From: PWVB01 sp964586915
GTDB lineage: Bacteria > Chloroflexota > Anaerolineae > B4-G1 > SLSP01
NCBI GenBank assembly: GCA_964586915.1
Contig: CAZPJP010000002.1
Span: 10,173-74,172 of the forward strand
Length of the DNA: 64,000 nt
Reading direction: 5' to 3'
The position numbers and the translations under genes are program-made. Below, in pieces: positions 26,641 to 34,950 of this stretch. A model generated the notes under the pieces. That model saw only the letters and a list, made by a program, of their open reading frames with translations, was not told the DNA's origin and did no database searches. Each line of letters opens with the position of its first letter. Positions within the stretch are counted from its first letter, which is position 1.

Positions 26641-27573
26641 ATGGATGATCCGTTGGTAACGTTGTGGGAGAAACCGGAAGCCAAAGAGATCTATATGATC
26701 GCAGGCTGGCATCAGTGGGCCGATGCGGGAGCCATCTCATCAGGCCTGCCGCTCTATCTCGTCCACAAGCTGGATGCTAGAAAGATCGGTGAGATCAAGG
26801 ACGACGGCTTCTATCTCTTCCAATTGCCGGGCGCGCATCATTTCCTACGTCCCGAGATTCAGCTAGAGGACGGCTACCGGAAATCACTGAAGAAGCCGCA
26901 AAACGAACTCTACTACATCGGTGATGAGGACAAGGGTCTGGTCATCTTCCTGGGTGAGGAACCCCATATGCGAGTGGATCGCTACGTAGACGCTCTGATG
27001 AACGCCGTAGAAGAACTGGGTGTGAAACGCGTTGGGGCCGTTGGCGGGGTCTACGGAGCCATTCCTTACGATCAGGACCGCGAGGTTTCGTGTGTGTACA
27101 GCCTTCCCGAGATGCGCGAGGAGCTTGGTCGCTACGCCGTACGCTTCTCAGACTACGAAGGGGGCGCGACCATTGGGACCTATTTGGTCGACGCGGCAGA
27201 GGCTCACGATCTCGAGTTCCTCGTTTTCTATGCGTTCGTCCCAGCCTACAATTTCTCCGAGATCTCAAACCTCGTCCAGGCCATCAGCATCGAGCACGAT
27301 TTCAAGGCCTGGTACGATGTGATGCGCCGCTTTACCCATATGTTTGACTTGGAGATCGATCTCTCGGAATTGGAAGAACAGAGCTACGAGCTGATGGTGT
27401 CGATGGACGCGAAGATCGACGAGCTCGACGAGCAGATGCCCGACCTGGACGTCCGTGCCTATATGGCGGAAGTCGAGGAGGAATTTGATGCCCCGACCTT
27501 CGTGCCGCCCCTTAGCGACGTGTGGGGCAAAGCCCTGGACAATCTATTTGGAGACACGGACGAAGAGGAGTAA
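26641..27573 (+). CDS. PAC2-family protein (proteasome assembly chaperone-like)
   Basis: 310 residues from the ATG at 26641 (GAGG nine bases upstream; a TTG five codons earlier overlaps that site). YMIAGWHQWADAGAISSGLP is the PAC2-family opening, followed by FLGEEPHMRVDRYVDALMNA, VGAVGGVYGAIPYDQDREVS and the acidic, helical C-terminus LEEQSYELMVSMDAKIDELD. Archaeal and actinobacterial PAC2 homologues are linked to proteasome assembly, but in bacteria without a proteasome the role is unknown. No proteasome gene is in the window. It converges on the creatininase gene across a strong palindrome. Confidence 0.85.
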   Translation: MDDPLVTLWEKPEAKEIYMIAGWHQWADAGAISSGLPLYLVHKLDARKIGEIKDDGFYLFQLPGAHHFLRPEIQLEDGYRKSLKKPQNELYYIGDEDKGLVIFLGEEPHMRVDRYVDALMNAVEELGVKRVGAVGGVYGAIPYDQDREVSCVYSLPEMREELGRYAVRFSDYEGGATIGTYLVDAAEAHDLEFLVFYAFVPAYNFSEISNLVQAISIEHDFKAWYDVMRRFTHMFDLEIDLSELEEQSYELMVSMDAKIDELDEQMPDLDVRAYMAEVEEEFDAPTFVPPLSDVWGKALDNLFGDTDEEE

Positions 27574-27642
27574 GCGCAGTCTACGCCTAAGCATCGACCT
27601 AACAGAAGGCACGCCGATGCTTAGGGGCTTTGGGGATCACAG

Positions 27643-27668
27643 ACGGGGTGCCGGTACCGGCACCCCGT
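27643..27668. terminator. Bidirectional hairpin between convergent genes
   Basis: A perfect 26-bp palindrome with arms ACGGGGTGCCGG (27643-27654) and CCGGCACCCCGT (27657-27668) and a TA centre. It is followed on the plus strand by a T-rich stretch (TCTCACTTCCCTTTT). It lies between the stops of PAC2 and the creatininase gene, so it likely ends transcription from both sides. Confidence 0.7.
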
Positions 27669-27681
27669 TCTCACTTCCCTT

Positions 27682-28509
27682 TTAGCCGTCGCCCTCTCGC
27701 GTCGTCCACAGATCTGGAGCTCTCGGATGCGCCTTGCGCTGGAGAAACTCCCGTTGGAGAGCCGGCGTCGTCGTGTCCGCCTTGACGGCTCGGATAAGCT
27801 CGACCAGGCCATCGACCCGGCTCTCGAAGAGAGCTTTCCCTTTTTCGGCGATCGCTTTGCTGGCGTCCCCGACGTACATCGCCGGATACATCCCATACCA
27901 ATCCATCGATGAAAACGCACCCACACTCTGAAGCGGGGCGTTGCGCCTCAGATTCACAAACGGTTCTGGCGGGACTTGCTCCAGCTTGACGAGGTCCGGG
28001 GTCAGATAGAGCAGCGTGCTCGTCTCCTGTTCGCCAGCGTGACCTGTCTCATCGGTCTCCAACTTACTTCTTGCCTCCGTGGAGACAGAAACCCGCGCCT
28101 CGTAGATGGTATACGCCTTGTCCTTCTCCACCAGCGTCTGGACAAAGAGGGGAATGACAAATCGATTACCACCGTGCCCGCTGAAGAGGATGATCTTGCG
28201 GAGACCATGGCGCGCCATCTCGTCACAGATGTTCTCCAGGAGCGCCAGCACTACATCGCGACGGATCACCACCGAGCCGGGCAGATGAGCCGCCTCGTGG
28301 TTGATTCCGTAGGGATACGGAGGGAAGACGATAGCGGGCTCTCGTTCAGCTGCGCGACACGCCGCTGCATGCGCCTCGAACATATCCGATCCCAACGGGA
28401 GGTGCGGCCCATGGGGCTCCAGGACCCCGATAGGAAGAATGGACACCCCATCACACGCTGCAACCGCTCTCGCGAAATCCAGCGACGTCAGACTCTCCCA
28501 CTGCATCAT
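27682..28509 (-). CDS. Creatininase-family amidohydrolase
   Basis: 275 residues. The metal-binding motifs are all present: LPIGVLEPHGPHLPLGSD, LFSGHGGNRF and DETGHAGEQETSTLLYL, each supplying zinc or manganese ligands and the catalytic Glu. Family members hydrolyse cyclic or linear amides (creatinine, formamides such as in riboflavin/F420 synthesis, or 3-deoxy peptide amides). Specificity cannot be read from sequence, and no creatine pathway gene is nearby. It is last in a tight four-gene row (spacings 28-32 bp) with hexapeptide, BNR propeller and chaperonin genes. Confidence 0.88.
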   Translation of the reverse strand: MMQWESLTSLDFARAVAACDGVSILPIGVLEPHGPHLPLGSDMFEAHAAACRAAEREPAIVFPPYPYGINHEAAHLPGSVVIRRDVVLALLENICDEMARHGLRKIILFSGHGGNRFVIPLFVQTLVEKDKAYTIYEARVSVSTEARSKLETDETGHAGEQETSTLLYLTPDLVKLEQVPPEPFVNLRRNAPLQSVGAFSSMDWYGMYPAMYVGDASKAIAEKGKALFESRVDGLVELIRAVKADTTTPALQREFLQRKAHPRAPDLWTTREGDG

Positions 28510-28537
28510 CCGCTTCCCAAACGCCTAGGCCCAGTAT

Positions 28538-29149
28538 CTAGGCTTCCAGATCCATCTTTCGCTTGATGTCCGCCTCGATCTGAACCCCTTCGTAGCGCGT
28601 CCAGGCCGATGGCAGCACACCGAAGTAACGCTGCCGATCCCCATCGGTGAGGTTTTCTCGAGTGATCTGGGCCGGCACCCCTTCAGCCAGCGCGTTAGCC
28701 GGAATCTGCTGACCCACGTTGGTGGCGCTGCCATTGCCAAGTATGGCGCCCTCGCCAATGCGGGTATTGTAGTCACAACACGCGTTGAGTCCCACGGCCG
28801 CGCGGTCGGCAATCTGGGTACCGTGCATCGTCGCTCCGTGATTGACCCAACACTCGTTACCGATGCTGGAACGGTCGGGTTTCTCAGCGAGCGATCCACC
28901 GACGTTTGCAGGACGCCCACCCTCGATACAGACGGAATCATAGATGTGCGTGTAGTTTCCGATCTCATTACGCCCGCGGATCACCACATTGCAGCGGATC
29001 AAGGTGTGATGACCGATCGTCACGTCGCCCTTGATCACGGTGCCCGCGTCTATACGGGTGTACGCACCAATGGTGATGTGACCCTCAAGGATCACTGAAG
29101 GATGGATATCCGCCGTCGGGTGAATGTTCATCTCTTCCCACTTTCTCAT
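28538..29149 (-). CDS. Left-handed beta-helix hexapeptide protein, gamma-carbonic-anhydrase-like or acyltransferase
   Basis: 203 residues. Hexapeptide turns run from HPTADIHPSVILEGHITIGA through KGDVTIGHHTLIRCNVVIRG to IGEGAILGNGSATNVG. WVNHGATMHGTQIADRAAVG preserves the two-His spacing of gamma-carbonic anhydrases (NHGATMHG). The first metal His of that family is not clearly present. A C-terminal helix follows. The ATG at 29149 is preceded by AAGGAGGAGCGTCAG; a longer frame upstream overlaps the propeller gene and lacks any ribosome site. It could be a metal-dependent hydratase or an acyltransferase. It lies 32 bp after the propeller gene. Confidence 0.8.
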   Translation of the reverse strand: MRKWEEMNIHPTADIHPSVILEGHITIGAYTRIDAGTVIKGDVTIGHHTLIRCNVVIRGRNEIGNYTHIYDSVCIEGGRPANVGGSLAEKPDRSSIGNECWVNHGATMHGTQIADRAAVGLNACCDYNTRIGEGAILGNGSATNVGQQIPANALAEGVPAQITRENLTDGDRQRYFGVLPSAWTRYEGVQIEADIKRKMDLEA

Positions 29150-29181
29150 CTGACGCTCCTCCTTGGAGGCACCGAAAGGAC

Positions 29182-30168
29182 CTAGACACTCAACGCCATG
29201 CGCACGATCTCTCCCCCAATACAACCCACAAGTAAGTGTGCGCCCACACCTAGTCCCTGCGGTGCGCAGACCGCCGTCAGCCCTGTCGGCGCTTGCTCCA
29301 GCTTGACCCATCCGCGCCCGAGATCGCGGGACAGCCAGAGTCCGGTTTCCATCAGCACCAATACGACCGGCTGGTCGGGAAACTCCGGGGAGAGCAAGAC
29401 ACCGTTGACGGGATCCTGGATGACGTCCGCGCCGAGGCGGATCCAACTCTCGCCATCATCCTCAGAGAAAAGCAATCCCTGTGTCTCCGTGCCCGCGAAG
29501 ATAACGCCGTCCTTGTCATAGTACGGTGAAAGCGCCAGACTCATAACCGGCTCAAATCCGACAGAGAGTTCGACCTCGCGCCACGCACGGCCCCCATTGG
29601 TACTCCGGAAGATGCCGCTCTCGACCCCCGCCAGGAGCGTCTCATCGGCGGAGAAGCCCGGCGAGATCGCTAAGCTGAAGACGCTAAGGTCCAGCAACCC
29701 GAAATTCCAGCGCGCCCAGTGCGACCCACGGGTCGCCGAACGGAAGATGCCATCCTCAGTTGTGGCAGCGAGCAAGACGCCGTCCTCGACAAAATTAGGG
29801 GAGATAGCCAGCGCCGACACAGCCGGCGGAGGCGAATCCAGGATGGTCGCAAACCACGTCGCGCCGCCATCCAGGGATCGCAGGACACCCCCGGGGACAC
29901 CGGCAAAGAGCGTGGCGTGTTCGTCGCCGTCATAATCGGGCGCCAGCACCACCGACGTGGTCGGCAGCGGCCCTTGCAGATCCAAGGATCCATAGGCGTA
30001 GTCCCAGCTCGCGCCTCCATCCGTCGAATGGTACAGACCTCCGGTACGCGCCGCAAAGCAGGTGCTCAGGTCCTTGGAGCACGTCAACGCATAGACGATG
30101 TCGGTCTCAGACTCTGTGAGCTCGGCAGTTTCGGCAAGTGTGTTCTCAGACAAAGTATCCTCAGGCAT
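29182..30168 (-). CDS. BNR/Asp-box beta-propeller protein, cytoplasmic
   Basis: 328 residues. Asp-box repeats are STDGGASW, SLDGGATW, STNGGRAW and SEDDGESW, separated by strands like LFAGVPGGVLRSL, LLAATTEDGIFRSA, LLAGVESGIFRST and IFAGTETQGLLFSE. This gives five or six blades of a sialidase-like or YCF48-like propeller. The catalytic Arg triad of true sialidases is not evident, so it is more likely a binding or assembly protein. There is no signal peptide, unusual for Asp-box proteins. The second ATG at 30168 is taken because AAGGA sits six bases upstream; the first ATG at 30174 abuts that site. It starts 37 bp after the chaperonin gene, so the two probably act together. Confidence 0.82.
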   Translation of the reverse strand: MPEDTLSENTLAETAELTESETDIVYALTCSKDLSTCFAARTGGLYHSTDGGASWDYAYGSLDLQGPLPTTSVVLAPDYDGDEHATLFAGVPGGVLRSLDGGATWFATILDSPPPAVSALAISPNFVEDGVLLAATTEDGIFRSATRGSHWARWNFGLLDLSVFSLAISPGFSADETLLAGVESGIFRSTNGGRAWREVELSVGFEPVMSLALSPYYDKDGVIFAGTETQGLLFSEDDGESWIRLGADVIQDPVNGVLLSPEFPDQPVVLVLMETGLWLSRDLGRGWVKLEQAPTGLTAVCAPQGLGVGAHLLVGCIGGEIVRMALSV

Positions 30169-30205
30169 AGACATTCCTTCTAGGTGCTAGAATCATGTGC
30201 TAAAG

Positions 30206-31855
30206 CTACGTGCTCAGGGCTTCAGGGGCTGTGGCTCGATGTACAACAACGTCGGTAGTGAGCGCCATCGCCGCGCTGCTAATCGCGCTATGCAAGGCCG
30301 CCTTCACCACAGTCGTGACGTCCAGAATACCGGCCTCCTGCATATTCACGATCTGGCCCTGGACCACGTCAAAGCCGATAACAGGATCTGATGCATCGAG
30401 CTGCGCCAGAACCTCACCCGGTTCGTAGCCAGTGTTCTCCAGCAATGCGCGCAGCGGGGCCTCCATAGCCCTGTGTAGAATGCGATAGGCAGCGCGCTCC
30501 TCTGACTCCCCGCTCGTAGCCATCCGGGCGTCCAACATGGGTTGGCAGGCCAGGAGCGCGGCGCCCCCGCCGGGCACCACGCCTTCGCGAATCGCGCCAC
30601 GCATCGCATCCGCAGCACGCTGCGCCTGCTCCTTATTGAAGTCCAATTCGGTCTCCGTGACGCCACCCACGTAGAGGGTCGCCGAGCCGCCCATCAGCTT
30701 GCCGATGCGCTCCTGAAGTCCCTTCCGCTCGTCCAGATCCTTAGTATTGGCATAGGCCCTGCGCAGGCGTGCGATATGCTCGCGCAGCTGACGCGGATCG
30801 CCCTTACCGCCGATGATCCCAAGGTTCGACCGATCGGCCCAGACCCGACGCGCCCGACCCAGATCCGATACCTTGACGTCCCGCAGCACATCTCCAGCGG
30901 CCCTCAGGATCGGGCGTCCTCCGGTCAGAATTGCCATATCGATCAAGTTGACGCGCTGATCGTCCGTCGTGGCTCCGGGGGTCTTGACCCCAATCGCATT
31001 GACTTTGATCTTGCCCTTTTCCCGGTTCAGCACCATCATCCCGATCGCCACGTCAGACATCCTGCGCGTGATAATCGCCAGATCCTCGATTCCGGCCCGA
31101 ACGCAAGCGGTATAAGCAGGGATCAGATCGCGGGGATCCTCAATGTCCAGGTCAGTCATCAGAATGGCCGCGTTCTGCAGCTCGGTCCGCTGCCGCTCGA
31201 TATCGGTGATCAACGTGCGAGAGAGCAGCCCCCCACTCCAATACATGCCCTCGACGTACTCACGCTCGTAGCCGCGGCCTTTGCCCTTGCGGATCTCGAG
31301 GCGACCGTATTCGCCGATAATGTCGAAGATCTCCCCCAACATCTCGCCTAGCTCAGGGTCCCGAGAGACAGCGGTCGCAAGTCTTGAGAGTTCCTTCTCA
31401 CCCTCAACCCGGATCGTCATGCCATCGATTTCGTCGAGGATCTCACGCAGGCCGCGCTCGAGGTGAACGCGCAGCCTCATCGCGTTACCGCCAGACGTCA
31501 GATAGCGTAAGCCCTCTTCATAGACCGATCGAAAGAGCACGGCGGCGGTCGCCGTGCCGTCCCCCACGTCCTCGCGCAGGCTCCAAAGGACGTTGCGAAC
31601 AAGCATCGCACCGACATCGGCGTCCCGCCCGCGAATCTGGATAATACGTCGCGCAATCGTCCCGCCATCATCCAGCAGCTCCGGGATGCGACCTGTGTCC
31701 CCGATCGACTTGTCATAAAGGACGATGCGCGGAAACGGTCCAAGCGTAGGCTGCACCGCATCCACAACCTGCCGGATACCCCTGAGCATCTCGCGATGAA
31801 CTTTGGGCTGGAAGACAACGGCGGGTCTTTGCCACTTCTTTGAACTACCTGCCAT
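30206..31855 (-). CDS. Divergent Cpn60/GroEL-like chaperonin
   Basis: 549 residues aligning by eye with GroEL along its whole length: REMLRGIRQVVDAVQPTLGP (GroEL VTLGPKGRNV replaced by LGPFPRIV), the DGGTIARRI segment, VGDGTATAAVLFRSVYEEGL (GroEL GDGTTTATVL) with the ATPase Asp, an apical domain, and AADAMRGAIREGVVPGGGAAL with the second catalytic Asp. It lacks the C-terminal GGM repeats and has an Arg-rich apical domain. ATP hydrolysis therefore looks intact, but GroES docking and client choice may differ. No groES gene is nearby and no CIRCE element is seen upstream. It heads a four-gene row with an Asp-box propeller, a hexapeptide protein and a creatininase. Probably a specialised chaperonin additional to a housekeeping GroEL elsewhere. 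Confidence 0.88.
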   Translation of the reverse strand: MAGSSKKWQRPAVVFQPKVHREMLRGIRQVVDAVQPTLGPFPRIVLYDKSIGDTGRIPELLDDGGTIARRIIQIRGRDADVGAMLVRNVLWSLREDVGDGTATAAVLFRSVYEEGLRYLTSGGNAMRLRVHLERGLREILDEIDGMTIRVEGEKELSRLATAVSRDPELGEMLGEIFDIIGEYGRLEIRKGKGRGYEREYVEGMYWSGGLLSRTLITDIERQRTELQNAAILMTDLDIEDPRDLIPAYTACVRAGIEDLAIITRRMSDVAIGMMVLNREKGKIKVNAIGVKTPGATTDDQRVNLIDMAILTGGRPILRAAGDVLRDVKVSDLGRARRVWADRSNLGIIGGKGDPRQLREHIARLRRAYANTKDLDERKGLQERIGKLMGGSATLYVGGVTETELDFNKEQAQRAADAMRGAIREGVVPGGGAALLACQPMLDARMATSGESEERAAYRILHRAMEAPLRALLENTGYEPGEVLAQLDASDPVIGFDVVQGQIVNMQEAGILDVTTVVKAALHSAISSAAMALTTDVVVHRATAPEALST

Positions 31856-32040
31856 AATCCTATGTCACTCCTTCTGATACTGTGAATATGCTTTGTGAGC
31901 ATCCTTAGCGGTCTGAGGTTCCCTGTCGACACGCAGGAGACAGTCCGTATGATACCTTATTTCCCAGATGAAGAAACGGGGTGTCACGCGTGGCACTCAC
32001 ATCGTCGGGACGGCTCCCCGAGAGACCCCCACGTAAGCCG

Positions 32041-33387
32041 TCACAGATCGGGAAGCTCGAAGGTGTCGCCCGTGTCAGCGATCCATTGCGCCAAGCGCGC
32101 CTGGAGCTGCTGGCGCTCGGCACCGAACCTGGTGTTGTGCGCCAGGTTCACGAGCTCGTACGGATCCTCGTTGAGGTTGAACATCAGCCAGGGCTGGCCC
32201 TCAAGCGCCACGTACTTCCACCCGTCGCGGGTCACGACGGCGCGCCACGGACGATCCACGCTGTCGCCGTGCCCGGTGGGAATCACCGACTGGATGAAGG
32301 CCGAGTCGGGCGCTTCGGTCTGGGGACGGTCGGGGAGGCGCACACCAGAGTAATCGTGGCCCCGCATCCAATCGGGCTTGTCGATGCCGCAGAGGCCGAG
32401 GGTCGTGGGCGCGATGTCGACGTGGTTAATCACCACGTCGGGACGTCCCGACCGCCCTTCGTACCGAGGATGGATGCCGCCGATGACAAACGGAACGCGG
32501 ATCGACTCCTCCCAGGGCGCCGTCTTGAGGAACTGCCCGTGGGACCCGTGGATATCCCCATGGTCGGAGAAGAAGAGGAGGTGGGTGTCGAGATCGAGGC
32601 CGGCCTCGGCCAATGCCTGACGAACGCGTCCCACGTTCCAGTCCAGGTTCTCAATCTGGGCATAGGCGCCCGCCAGCTCGCGCCGCGCGCGTTGCTCGAC
32701 CCAATCCACGGCGGGCACATTGGGGCGCAAGGTGAGCCGTCCGGGGATGTGACGAGACATCCAACGCTCTGGCGCGACATACGGATTGTGGGGCGGCTGT
32801 ACAGAGAGCACGGCGAAGAACGGGTGCTCGTCGCCTGACCTACGGGCCTCGCCCTGCTGGCGGATATAGTCGATGAGCATATCGGTGAGGACGTCCGTCT
32901 CATAGCCCGGCAGGCGTTCGTGGAAGGCGTCCTCTCCCTCACCACCGTGGACCCAGCAATCCCACTGGCTGTTGTTGTTCTCGTAGCCGACCCAGGTGTC
33001 AAAGCCACCGCGCTGGTCCGGTGGGACGATGTAGTGGGCCGCGCGGCCCTCACGTTCCCTGAACCCGCCGAGATGCCACTTACCAAAGTAGGCCGTGTCA
33101 AAGCCACAGTCGTTGAAAACATCGGCAACCGTCGGCATGCCGGGCGGCAACGGATACTCGTGCCCGGGCACCGCTTCATGAGGGTAGCGGCTCGTGAGCA
33201 AAGACCCCCGGAAGGGGCAACAGAGGGGGTAACCGGAGACGGCATGCTCGTAGTTCTGCCCCTCTGCCGCGAGCCGATCCAGGTTTGGCGTGGCGAGATT
33301 GGGATCGCCGTTGCAGCTCAGCGCCTGAGCTCTGTGTTGGTCACCGAAGATCCAGATCGCGCTCTTGTGTGGTGATGTGTCAGACAT
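32041..33387 (-). CDS. Type I sulfatase with CCPFR activation motif
   Basis: 448 residues. IWIFGDQHRAQALSCNGDPN and AVSGYPLCCPFRGSLLTSRY identify a formylglycine sulfatase; the first Cys of C-C-P-F-R (~residue 56) should be oxidised. TAYFGKWHLGGF, FFAVLSVQPPHNPYVAP, LFFSDHGDIHGSHGQF and ICPVPFV-type IRVPFVIGGIHPRYEG are further family blocks. No signal peptide. The SDHGDIHGSHG segment holds metal-binding Asp and His. Substrate not predictable. It is separated from the upstream GNAT-zinc fusion by a strong inverted repeat, so it likely has its own promoter. Confidence 0.92.
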   Translation of the reverse strand: MSDTSPHKSAIWIFGDQHRAQALSCNGDPNLATPNLDRLAAEGQNYEHAVSGYPLCCPFRGSLLTSRYPHEAVPGHEYPLPPGMPTVADVFNDCGFDTAYFGKWHLGGFREREGRAAHYIVPPDQRGGFDTWVGYENNNSQWDCWVHGGEGEDAFHERLPGYETDVLTDMLIDYIRQQGEARRSGDEHPFFAVLSVQPPHNPYVAPERWMSRHIPGRLTLRPNVPAVDWVEQRARRELAGAYAQIENLDWNVGRVRQALAEAGLDLDTHLLFFSDHGDIHGSHGQFLKTAPWEESIRVPFVIGGIHPRYEGRSGRPDVVINHVDIAPTTLGLCGIDKPDWMRGHDYSGVRLPDRPQTEAPDSAFIQSVIPTGHGDSVDRPWRAVVTRDGWKYVALEGQPWLMFNLNEDPYELVNLAHNTRFGAERQQLQARLAQWIADTGDTFELPDL

Positions 33388-33468
33388 AGGCTATACCCCT
33401 TGCGTAGATCCGATCGATGCTCTGCGGACGATGCGCCTGCTCATACCTCGGATCCGCGGCGAGATCAG

Positions 33469-33500
33469 GGCGCTCATGGCCTGTGAAGGCCATGAGCGCC
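33469..33500. terminator. Perfect 14-bp inverted repeat, probable terminator of the acetyltransferase gene
   Basis: Arms GGCGCTCATGGCCT (33469-33482) and AGGCCATGAGCGCC (33487-33500) with a four-base loop. It is located 22 bp after the stop of the minus-strand GNAT gene. There is no U-tract in either direction, so it may be a Rho-assisted terminator or mRNA-stability hairpin. Confidence 0.5.
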
Positions 33501-33522
33501 TCTCACACGCTTGAACGTCGCC

Positions 33523-34638
33523 TCAGTCCAGCTCGCGTGCCAGCCTGAGATAACTATGGTAACGGGCTTCTGAGACGTCACCATTATCCACAGCATCCTT
33601 GATCGCGCAACCGGGCTCGCTGTCGTGGCGGCAGCTTGCCCCGAACTTGCAGGCTCCGAGGTACGGGCGCATCGCGTCTCCTTTGTCCAGCCAGATCCCC
33701 AGTGAGACCTCCCTGCGCAGCCGCTCGTAACCCATCGCCTCGTAGAGCGTCAGTGCTTTAGCGTTCTCCGCGAGAACCTCCAGAAAAGCGTAGGCGAGGT
33801 CTCGCTCCTTGAGATAGCGCAAGGACCTTCCCAGAAGATGGCGCGCGATCCCCCGCCGACGCCACTCAGGGCGGACAAAGACGTATTCGGTCGAACCGGC
33901 GCGCTCCGGATTGGCTATCGGATCGGGATCGTAGTAGGCCATCACACTTCCCACCACCTCATCGCCATAGAAAGCAGTGAAGGTAGTGCCATCGCTCCAG
34001 GATTGAGATCTCATGAAGTGCTGTAGATCTTCCAGTGAGCGGTCGTCCTTACCAAACGCGGCTGCGTACGCCGCGAGGTAACGGCGCTGCTCCGGCTCGG
34101 TCTCCATCCGCCAGGCGCGCATCTCAACGCCCTCGGGCTCGGGCACCTCGGGGATCGGCACGCTCAGATCGCGGCGCATTTGGTAGCAGCTCTCAAAGTG
34201 CTCGAAACCTCTCGACTTCAGATATGCGATGCTTGCGCTTCCGTGCTCAAAGTAGGTCGCATACAGCATCACGGGGCGGTCAAGCTCGCGCTGCATCTCA
34301 TTGGCGCGCCAGCCGATCCGCTCAAGCAAGAGATCCATGAACGCCTCCCAGTTTGCCAGATCGGGATCGACCCGCAGATCCATCCAGAGCATCCAGGCAT
34401 CGAGCCGCGCGTGGATGAAGCTCGGGAGGACCATCCCGTGCCCGATATGTGCGCCCGAGGCATCGAGCGCACAGAGTATGTTACGTCCCCCGGCGAACCC
34501 GGGGGCGTGGTAGAAGCCTTCCGGCAGCAAGCTGATGTCCGGACAGATCTCCAGACACCGGCGCTGCAATGCAACCATTTTCGGCGCATCCTCAGGGACG
34601 AAGGTCCTGAGGCTCACGCCCTGGACGTCAGTCAACAT
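33523..34638 (-). CDS. GNAT acetyltransferase fused to an RsgA-type zinc-binding domain
   Basis: 371 residues. A tandem GNAT fold occupies residues ~1-315; the acetyl-CoA loop is RPEWRRRGIARHLLGRSLRY (~257-276), followed by LEVLAENAKALTLYEAMGYE. The last ~45 residues leave the GNAT fold: YLGACKFGASCRHDSEPGCA and IKDAVDNGDVSEARYHSYLR match the C-terminal zinc domain of the ribosome-assembly GTPase RsgA (YjeQ). The ligands are C330, C336, H338 and C344 (C-x5-C-x-H-x5-C; RsgA has C-x4-C-x-H-x5-C). No GTPase domain is present. In RsgA this region helps contact the 30S subunit, so ribosome targeting of an acetyltransferase is a reasonable inference, not proven. It begins 34 bp from the assembly gap behind a leader/attenuator. 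Confidence 0.88.
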   Translation of the reverse strand: MLTDVQGVSLRTFVPEDAPKMVALQRRCLEICPDISLLPEGFYHAPGFAGGRNILCALDASGAHIGHGMVLPSFIHARLDAWMLWMDLRVDPDLANWEAFMDLLLERIGWRANEMQRELDRPVMLYATYFEHGSASIAYLKSRGFEHFESCYQMRRDLSVPIPEVPEPEGVEMRAWRMETEPEQRRYLAAYAAAFGKDDRSLEDLQHFMRSQSWSDGTTFTAFYGDEVVGSVMAYYDPDPIANPERAGSTEYVFVRPEWRRRGIARHLLGRSLRYLKERDLAYAFLEVLAENAKALTLYEAMGYERLRREVSLGIWLDKGDAMRPYLGACKFGASCRHDSEPGCAIKDAVDNGDVSEARYHSYLRLARELD

Positions 34639-34672
34639 CTCCGTTCTATCTCCTCGTGTTCAAGGACAAGCT

Positions 34673-34772
34673 NNNNNNNNNNNNNNNNNNNNNNNNNNNN
34701 NNNNNNNNNNNNNNNNNNNNNNNNNNNNNNNNNNNNNNNNNNNNNNNNNNNNNNNNNNNNNNNNNNNNNNNN
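34673..34772. other. Assembly gap of unknown true length (100 N)
   Basis: The flanks share no overlap. On the minus strand it separates the leader/attenuator (right) from the acetyltransferase gene (left). Whatever the attenuator controls may be partly or wholly missing here, or may be the acetyltransferase itself if the gap is short. Confidence 0.95.
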
Positions 34773-34778
34773 AGGGAA

Positions 34779-34808
34779 AAGCCACGGCACCAGAGAGGTC
34801 CGTGGCTT
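34779..34808 (-). terminator. Second of two near-identical terminator hairpins
   Basis: On the minus strand AAGCCACGG - 12 bases - CCGTGGCTT followed by TTCCC. The stem is identical to that at 34861-34890 while the loop differs. It lies about 70 bp downstream of the first hairpin and six bases from the gap. The duplication is unusual for a simple attenuator. Confidence 0.65.
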
Positions 34809-34860
34809 GGTGAGGCGGAGTACGCCTAGAGCGGACAGATAGCGTGTGTGGACACAGAAA

Positions 34861-34890
34861 AAGCCACGGACCGAAGTGAGCCCGTGGCTT
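34861..34890 (-). terminator. First terminator hairpin of the leader (attenuator)
   Basis: On the minus strand AAGCCACGG (34882-34890), a 12-base loop, CCGTGGCTT (34861-34869), then TTTTTC-type U-tract. It begins 60 bp after the leader-peptide stop, the spacing expected for a translation-coupled attenuator. The upstream CCTAAGC repeats provide alternative pairing partners. Confidence 0.7.
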
Positions 34891-34950
34891 AGGCCTAGGC
34901 TTACGCTTAGGCCTAAGCTTGCGCTTAGGTGAAGCGCTTAGGTGAGACGG
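34891..34950 (-). promoter_or_regulatory. Leader region with repeated CCTAAGC / GCTTAGG segments (candidate antiterminator)
   Basis: Between leader peptide and terminator the minus strand carries four CCTAAGC segments and complementary GCTTAGG/GCCTAGG partners. One hairpin is perfect: CCTAAGC-GCAA-GCTTAGG (34912-34929), with a GNRA tetraloop. Another (CCTAAGC-GTAA-GCCTAGG) follows with one mismatch, and the last CCTAAGCC runs into the terminator stem. Mutually exclusive pairing is therefore possible, as in amino-acid attenuators. Inferred from sequence only. Confidence 0.55.

Noticed and set aside
28538..29446. A longer version of the hexapeptide protein with 99 extra N-terminal residues.
   Set aside because: The extension is Arg-rich, overlaps the propeller gene in another frame, and a strong ribosome site precedes the shorter start at 29149.
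30206..31855. Assignment as the housekeeping GroEL.
   Set aside because: No groES neighbour, no GGM tail and altered LGPKGRNV motif; better described as a divergent paralogue.
31856..32040. Possible CIRCE (HrcA) heat-shock element upstream of the chaperonin-like gene.
   Set aside because: No TTAGCACTC-N9-GAGTGCTAA-like dyad is present.
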